Below, piece by piece: positions 59,417 through 64,000 of a stretch of 64,000 nt of DNA. This stretch comes from an uncultured Roseobacter sp. GTDB taxonomy: Bacteria; Pseudomonadota; Alphaproteobacteria; Rhodobacterales; Rhodobacteraceae. The position numbers and the translations under genes are program-made. Below the pieces are notes generated by a model. It saw only the letters and a program-made list of their open reading frames with translations. It did not search any database and was not told the DNA's origin. Where the stretch lies: the NCBI RefSeq assembly GCF_947496515.1, contig NZ_CANMDB010000004.1, positions 124,001 through 188,000 of the forward strand. Reading direction: 5' to 3'. The first letter of the stretch is position 1, and each line of letters starts with the position of its first letter.

Positions 59417-59746
59417 TCAGCGGGCGGGCCGCACCCCGATCTGATCCATCATCCGCTCAAAACCGGCTCTGTCTGCGTCAAAGGCCTCGGCCTTGATGGC
59501 GTCGAACCTTTTGCGCAGGGCGGTTTTCTCGGCACCTTTGCAATCGTTCCACGGACGATCCTGCAGACCCATCACCAGCACGTAGTAGCCGATGAAATGC
59601 GGTTTGGTGCCGGTGCGCAGCAGTTTCGCGTAGGCGGCATCCGCGCCAAGCTCGCGCAGGGCCTCCGCCGTGGGGATGCCCGCGGCGAGGCACGCGGCTT
59701 CAAAGGCGGGGCCGAGATTGCGGATAGAGGAAACGGGCGCGGGCAT
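59417..59746 (-). CDS. TfoX C-terminal domain protein
   Basis: 109 residues from ATG 59746 (AAGGTG 7 bases before); GTG 59755 would add 3. The TfoX_C helix-hairpin pattern (SSIRNLGPAFEAACLAAGIPTAEALRELGADAAYAKLL) is visible. In gamma-proteobacteria TfoX controls competence; here only the C-terminal domain exists and its role is unknown. Confidence 0.82.
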   Translation of the reverse strand: MPAPVSSIRNLGPAFEAACLAAGIPTAEALRELGADAAYAKLLRTGTKPHFIGYYVLVMGLQDRPWNDCKGAEKTALRKRFDAIKAEAFDADRAGFERMMDQIGVRPAR

Positions 59747-59796
59747 GCGTGGCACCTTAAGCCCTGCATGCCGACTGTGTCACGTCACAAATGCGC

Positions 59797-59916
59797 TCAG
59801 ATACTCGCGTAATCGGTGATCCGCGGTGCGGGCGCTGGCTGGGGCTTGCGGCTGTCGTTTCCGCTCGCGGTTTGTGTGGGTTTGGCTGGTTGTCGGGGTG
59901 TTTGGGTCTGTGCCAT
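59797..59916 (-). CDS. Small hydrophilic peptide, 39 residues
   Basis: Predicted product starts MAQTQTPRQPAKPTQTASGND and is Pro/Thr/Gln/Arg-rich, ending in ITDYASI. Support is a strong AAAGGA 8 bases before ATG 59916; a longer frame to 59997 is likely spurious. It is probably disordered. Function unknown. Confidence 0.45.
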   Translation of the reverse strand: MAQTQTPRQPAKPTQTASGNDSRKPQPAPAPRITDYASI

Positions 59917-60070
59917 GGGGATGATCCTTTCGGCTGCCGCGCCGACGATGACGCAAGACCGAGTGTCCCCGGCACAGTGTGCCATGACGCGGCACAACTG
60001 TGGCTACATCATGGTTTTTCGCGTCAGTTTGAGACGATTTGTCGGAGAACCCCTAAGCCCTGCAGCGACC

Positions 60071-60748
60071 TCAGACGGGTGGTAATTGCCGCGGCTGCGG
60101 CTGATGTTCGGCGCTGAGGTGCGCCTCGGTTCCCGCTGCATGCCCGATGCCTGCGTGATAGATGAACCGTTTGAGCAGTTCCGTGTGAAACTCGAACTCC
60201 CGCGCGCGCTCGGAAAACCCTGTCGGCAGCCTGTCGCGCGTGTCGTGCTGGCCATACTCCAGATCCCGGCACATGTTCAGAAGCGGCAGGCAGATGTCGG
60301 CCAGCACATTCGCCGCCAGCCGTTCGGCGTGGTTGGAGTAGGGCGCCTGAAAACCGATATCGGCATGAAAGGCGTTGTTGATCGAGCCCATGAACTCCTT
60401 GAAGCGCAGAATGGCATTGCGCACACCATCGTTGGCTTCCATCACCAGAAGGTGCACACCCGACAGCGCCAGACCCGGCACCTCGACCAGGAATTCGGGC
60501 AGTGACAGGACGTGGGCACCTGTGGGAACCGATCGGATGCAATTGCGGATGGCGTCGGCAAGCCGCGTGACAAAGACCTCGTCCAGCTCGCCCACATGCT
60601 GAAAGGAGATCCTGTTGCGAAATCCACGCCCCAGCACTTCGCACGAACGCACATGGACAACCCGGTCGGCCTTGAGCGTCAGGTTGACGGTCAAAACGCG
60701 ATCGGACAAATCCGAAGGCAAGGGCGCGACGATGTTTGTATTTATCAT
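60071..60748 (-). CDS. Orphan 225-residue protein
   Basis: Cytoplasmic, mixed alpha/beta start (LTVNLTLKADRVVHVRSCEVLGRGFRNRISF), a helical middle with LVMEANDGVRNAILRFKEFMGSINN, and a Pro/Gln-rich end. No family is recognised. ATG 60748 begins INTNIVAPLPSDLSD. It is divergent from the CheB-CheR signalling gene, so a partner in the same pathway is possible. Confidence is moderate that it is coding. Confidence 0.7.
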   Translation of the reverse strand: MINTNIVAPLPSDLSDRVLTVNLTLKADRVVHVRSCEVLGRGFRNRISFQHVGELDEVFVTRLADAIRNCIRSVPTGAHVLSLPEFLVEVPGLALSGVHLLVMEANDGVRNAILRFKEFMGSINNAFHADIGFQAPYSNHAERLAANVLADICLPLLNMCRDLEYGQHDTRDRLPTGFSERAREFEFHTELLKRFIYHAGIGHAAGTEAHLSAEHQPQPRQLPPV

Positions 60749-60765
60749 GAAAGTGATCCGTATAT

Positions 60766-60781
60766 GCGGAGTAGCTTCCGC
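60766..60781. promoter_or_regulatory. Inverted repeat in the divergent spacer
   Basis: GCGGA and TCCGC flank GTAGCT, 18 bases upstream of the 225-residue orphan start and 214 before the CheB-CheR start. Two TTGCAA palindromes 13 bases apart (60906-60911 and 60919-60924) lie nearer the second gene. These could be operator sites; no regulator is known. Confidence 0.3.
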
Positions 60782-60994
60782 TAAAGTGCCCTAGAAGATG
60801 CTCACAAGTATGAACCTACCGTACGGTGCCTGTTGCGTCACGCCCGGATAAATATAAACGAGCGGATGACCTTCAGGTTGAATATATGGTAAAGAACTTC
60901 ATAATTTGCAATTAAGAGTTGCAAGGTCGAGGAGAGGCGCACGATGGGCGAGAACAGGCCTGCGCGTTAATATGTCTGGTGGGAGACGTTGGTT

Positions 60995-63900
60995 GTGGAT
61001 GGGGCAGACGTAGAAGAACTTACGATCATTGGGATCGGATCGTCGGCAGGTGGTCTGGAAGCGATTCGTGAACTGGTGGCTACGCTGCCGACTGATCTGA
61101 ATGTGGCCTATGTGGTGGTGCAACACATGTCACCGCATCACAAAAGCCTCATGACGGAATTGGTGGCGCGTCAGACCAGCCTGGTGGTGCGGGATGTGAT
61201 TGATGGCACCATGCCGGAACCCAACGTCATTTACGTGACACCGCCCAAAACGGACGTTGTCTACGCGGACGGTAAGCTGACGCTGGTCAACCCCAGCCAC
61301 GAGGTGGCCTCACCGAAACCGTCCGTGGACCGGTTTTTGCTGAGCCTTGCCGATGAGCATGGTGAGAAGTCCATGGCGGTGATCTTGTCCGGCACGGGGA
61401 CCGATGGCGCCTACGGTGTGCAGGCGATCCGCGAGGCGGGCGGCATCACCATCGCCCAGGACACCGAAAGTGCCAAATACGACGGCATGCCGATGGCGGC
61501 CATGCAGACCGGCTGCGTCGATCTGGTGCTGCGCCCCTTCGAGATCGGCACGCACTTGCAAAAGATTCTGACCAGCCCGCGTGATTTCGATGATTTCCGG
61601 ATGGAAGCGTCGGAAAAGAGCCCGTCGTCGGATCTGTTGCAGATCCTGCTGGCGCGCACCCGGGTGGATTTCCGTGAGTACAAGCAGACGACCATCAACC
61701 GGCGGATCGAACGGCGGATGATCGCGCTCGGCATCGAGAACCACGAGGAATACACGCAGTTCTGCCGCGTGAACCCCAATGCGGTCGATGCGCTGTTCAA
61801 GGATCTGCTGATCTCCGTGACCCGCTTTTTCCGCGACAAGGGAGAGTTCAAAGCCCTCCGGGAGCTTCTGCCCGGTCTGTTGGAAAAGAACGGCAGTCGG
61901 CCGTTCCGGGTGTGGATTGCGGGATGTGCGACGGGGGAGGAAGCCTACTCCATTGCCATTCTGCTCTGCGAGGCTCTGGGTGGCGCAAAGGTCCAGTTGA
62001 AAGACCACGTGCAGATCTTTGCCACCGACATCGACAAGGATGCACTGGAGGTGGCGCGCAAGGGTGTCTACGGGCTTGCGGCGCTGAACGACATTCCCAA
62101 GGAGCTGTCGGACCAGTATTTCATCCAGCAGAACGACGGTATCCGGGTGATCGATTCGCTGCGCTCGGCCATTCTGTTTTCCGACCACAACGTCTGTCAG
62201 GACCCACCGTTTCAGAAGGTTGATCTGCTGTGCTGCCGCAACCTGCTGATCTATTTCGGCAACGCGCTCCAGCACAAGGTGATGTCACGCTTCCACTATT
62301 CCCTGACCGAGACGGCGCTGATGTTTCTGGGGACGGCAGAATCCGTCGCTGGCTCCGACGAATTGTTCATTCAGGACAGTCAGTCGGCGCATATCTATCG
62401 CCGCCGGTCCATCCGCCGGTCTGATCCGGCGCCGTTTTCCGCGTCGCGCAGCGCCGTGCCACAGCGCACGCCCTCCGCCATCCCGACGAAATCGAAGTCA
62501 CCTGGTCATTCGACCGACCGACAGATGTTCGAGGCGCTTGCCCTGTCGCTGGGCAAGAATTCCATGCTGGTCACCGATGAATACTCGATCGTTCGGATCT
62601 ACGGCAACGTCAGCCCCTACGTCGAGATGAATGAGACCAGCAATCTCAAGATGCACATTGATCTGTTGCGGCGACCTTTCCGGGAGGAGGCGCGCAGCCT
62701 GGTGACCTTGTCGCTCAAGAACGGCGAGCACCGCTCTGGCGTGCGTCACTTGTTGGCGGAGGGTGATGACGCGGAAATCAGGTTGGATGTCTACCCGATC
62801 ATCGCCCGCGACATCAACGAACGCGCCGCGCTGGTGGTGTTTACCGAATATGAAGTGGACCGGGCCAAGGCGGCGGAGGCCAAGGCGCACACGGGCGACG
62901 AACCCTTTGAAAGCGACCGGATCCGCTTGCTCGAAGACGAGGTGGCGACCACCCGCGAGGCGCTGCAGCAGACCATCGAGGAACTGGAAACCTCGAACGA
63001 GGAACTGCAGTCGCTCAACGAGGAGCTGCAGTCGACCAACGAGGAGCTTCAGGCCACCAACGAAGAGCTGGAAACATCCAACGAAGAGCTTCAGTCCACC
63101 AACGAAGAGTTGATAACCGTCAACGAGGAACTGCAGGTTACCGCCGCTGAGCTGAGCGGGCGGACGGGCGAGCTGATGTCGGTACTGGAGACAGCGCCAC
63201 TGGCGATCATGGTGCTGGATACCGCGTTGCAGATCAGCCAAGCGACAAATGCCGCCGCCGAGATGTTCGGGCTGACACGGCCCGTGTCCAATCCGCATAT
63301 CAGCCAATGCGTATTGCCGGACAATTGCCCGTCGCTTGCGCCCATTTGCAACGAGACGCTCAAGCTGGGCGAGCCGATCACGCGCGAGTTTACCTCGAAA
63401 GGGTCGCGCTACAAACTCACCTGCTCGCCGTTCTTTGACATGCGCGGGCAGATGAAGGGCTCCACCATGGTGATCTCGGAGTTCCCGGGACTGGCGCAGG
63501 AGCTTGATCTGATCCTGGACCACGCGGAAATTTTCATGCTCAACCGCACGCCGGACGGTAAAATCCTGCGGATTAGCCAGAAATCCGCCGCGGTGCTCGG
63601 TACCACGCGGCGTGACGCAGAAGGGGAGAATTTCTTCAAGCTGGCCAACAAAGCAACCGCAGACGCCGTTAAACAGCGTGACAATGAGTTGATGAGCAGT
63701 GCCAACGGTCGGGTCCGCTTCGTCAATAGCGTCGTGTCCAAGGAGACGGGCGAAACCTACTGGATGAACACAGAGAACTTCATCTTTGCCGACCCGCTGC
63801 TGAACGAATCCTCGATCTACACGGTCGGGACGGACATCTCAGAGGTGATCGAGGCCCGCGACAATGCCAAGGATGCGCTGGCCCAGCTGGAACTGCTGCA

Positions 63901-64000
63901 GGATCTGGCCAAGGTTGGATTCTGGTCGCTGGATCTCGAAACCAAGGAGATCCATTGGTCTTCGGAAGTCTACCGGATCCACGGTGTGGATCCCGATACC
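60995..64000 (+). CDS. CheB-CheR-PAS signalling protein, partial
   Basis: 1002 residues to the right edge without a stop. The start is GTG 60995 with GGAG 9 bases before. CheB methylesterase domain: Ser17 in GSSAGG, His44 in QHMSPHH, Asp137 in GTGTDGA. CheR methyltransferase domain: FFRDKGEF, WIAGCATGEEAYS near 305-320, then CRNLLIYF. A Glu/Leu/Asn heptad coiled coil (662-717) and at least three PAS segments follow. Such hybrids usually end in a histidine kinase, expected beyond the edge. No separate CheY is visible nearby. It probably senses a signal and adjusts methylation or a kinase output. Confidence 0.9.
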   Translation, partial: MDGADVEELTIIGIGSSAGGLEAIRELVATLPTDLNVAYVVVQHMSPHHKSLMTELVARQTSLVVRDVIDGTMPEPNVIYVTPPKTDVVYADGKLTLVNPSHEVASPKPSVDRFLLSLADEHGEKSMAVILSGTGTDGAYGVQAIREAGGITIAQDTESAKYDGMPMAAMQTGCVDLVLRPFEIGTHLQKILTSPRDFDDFRMEASEKSPSSDLLQILLARTRVDFREYKQTTINRRIERRMIALGIENHEEYTQFCRVNPNAVDALFKDLLISVTRFFRDKGEFKALRELLPGLLEKNGSRPFRVWIAGCATGEEAYSIAILLCEALGGAKVQLKDHVQIFATDIDKDALEVARKGVYGLAALNDIPKELSDQYFIQQNDGIRVIDSLRSAILFSDHNVCQDPPFQKVDLLCCRNLLIYFGNALQHKVMSRFHYSLTETALMFLGTAESVAGSDELFIQDSQSAHIYRRRSIRRSDPAPFSASRSAVPQRTPSAIPTKSKSPGHSTDRQMFEALALSLGKNSMLVTDEYSIVRIYGNVSPYVEMNETSNLKMHIDLLRRPFREEARSLVTLSLKNGEHRSGVRHLLAEGDDAEIRLDVYPIIARDINERAALVVFTEYEVDRAKAAEAKAHTGDEPFESDRIRLLEDEVATTREALQQTIEELETSNEELQSLNEELQSTNEELQATNEELETSNEELQSTNEELITVNEELQVTAAELSGRTGELMSVLETAPLAIMVLDTALQISQATNAAAEMFGLTRPVSNPHISQCVLPDNCPSLAPICNETLKLGEPITREFTSKGSRYKLTCSPFFDMRGQMKGSTMVISEFPGLAQELDLILDHAEIFMLNRTPDGKILRISQKSAAVLGTTRRDAEGENFFKLANKATADAVKQRDNELMSSANGRVRFVNSVVSKETGETYWMNTENFIFADPLLNESSIYTVGTDISEVIEARDNAKDALAQLELLQDLAKVGFWSLDLETKEIHWSSEVYRIHGVDPDT
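62978..63145 (+). repeat. Eight 21-bp coding repeats (EELxxxN heptads)
   Basis: Eight seven-residue units of the form EEL-Q/E-S/T-x-N, coding for a parallel coiled coil between the CheR and PAS domains. The DNA copies differ at synonymous sites, so the heptad is kept by selection on the protein. Confidence 0.85.

Overview
The window reads as one stretch of alphaproteobacterial chromosome from the Rhodobacterales (Roseobacter group). The evidence is high G+C, short spacers, many 4-bp start/stop overlaps (ATGA, GTGA, TTGA), and gene orders typical of that group: SPOR-nagZ-scpA-scpB, rpmF-plsX-fabH-ihfA-merR, and lptF-lptG-lptD-surA-pdxA-rsmA. The genus cannot be fixed by eye. No rRNA, CRISPR array, prophage or intact insertion sequence was seen. 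The only tRNA found is tRNA-Pro(GGG).

Layout. 1-2.4 kb: HNH endonuclease, a secreted orphan protein and exodeoxyribonuclease III. 2.4-4.15 kb: the most unusual locus. An AT-rich spacer with DnaA-box-like sites and a perfect TTAA-N7-TTAA (CtrA-type) site precedes a 93-residue protein carrying four FTTSM repeats and a 349-residue partner of unknown function. 4.2-11 kb: A-type Fe-S carrier, dGTPase-like HD protein, argS, SPOR protein, nagZ, scpA and scpB. 11-18.7 kb: a spacer with two related 22-bp palindromes, a double-domain dCTP deaminase, tRNA-Pro, and the lipid/ribosome cluster merR-ihfA-fabH-plsX-rpmF-DUF177, with bamE divergent. 18.8-25 kb: olsB-like acyltransferase, an ABC-F protein, SDR, FemAB-like transferase, a 43-residue membrane protein, tyrS and anmK. 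26-31 kb: cupin, a DarT-like protein coupled to eno, a DMT exporter and a 340-residue orphan behind phased repeats. 30.8-31.9 kb: a gene-free stretch. 32-38.9 kb: Fur/Mur regulator, DEAD-box helicase, DMT exporter, SelO, GNAT, nucleoside hydrolase and MazG. 39-43.2 kb: an M20 amidohydrolase with two agmatinase-family enzymes, then small envelope proteins. 43.3-46 kb: prfA-prmC and a DUF4167 protein. 46-53.4 kb: the outer-membrane biogenesis cluster. 53.5-59.8 kb: pepA-holC, aspartic protease, MarC protein, a second ABC-F, ndk and a TfoX C-terminal protein. 59.8-64 kb: a 39-residue peptide, a 225-residue orphan and a CheB-CheR-PAS signalling protein that runs off the right edge.

Most genes are housekeeping. 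Cell-envelope work is prominent: BamE, LptD/F/G and SurA for the outer membrane, PlsX/FabH and OlsB for lipids, and NagZ/AnmK for peptidoglycan recycling. Nucleotide-pool control is also well represented (Dgt-like, Dcd-like, MazG, Ndk, nucleoside hydrolase). The repeat-peptide pair at 2.7-4.15 kb is the best candidate for an undescribed system. All functional calls are from reading sequence; no searches were run.
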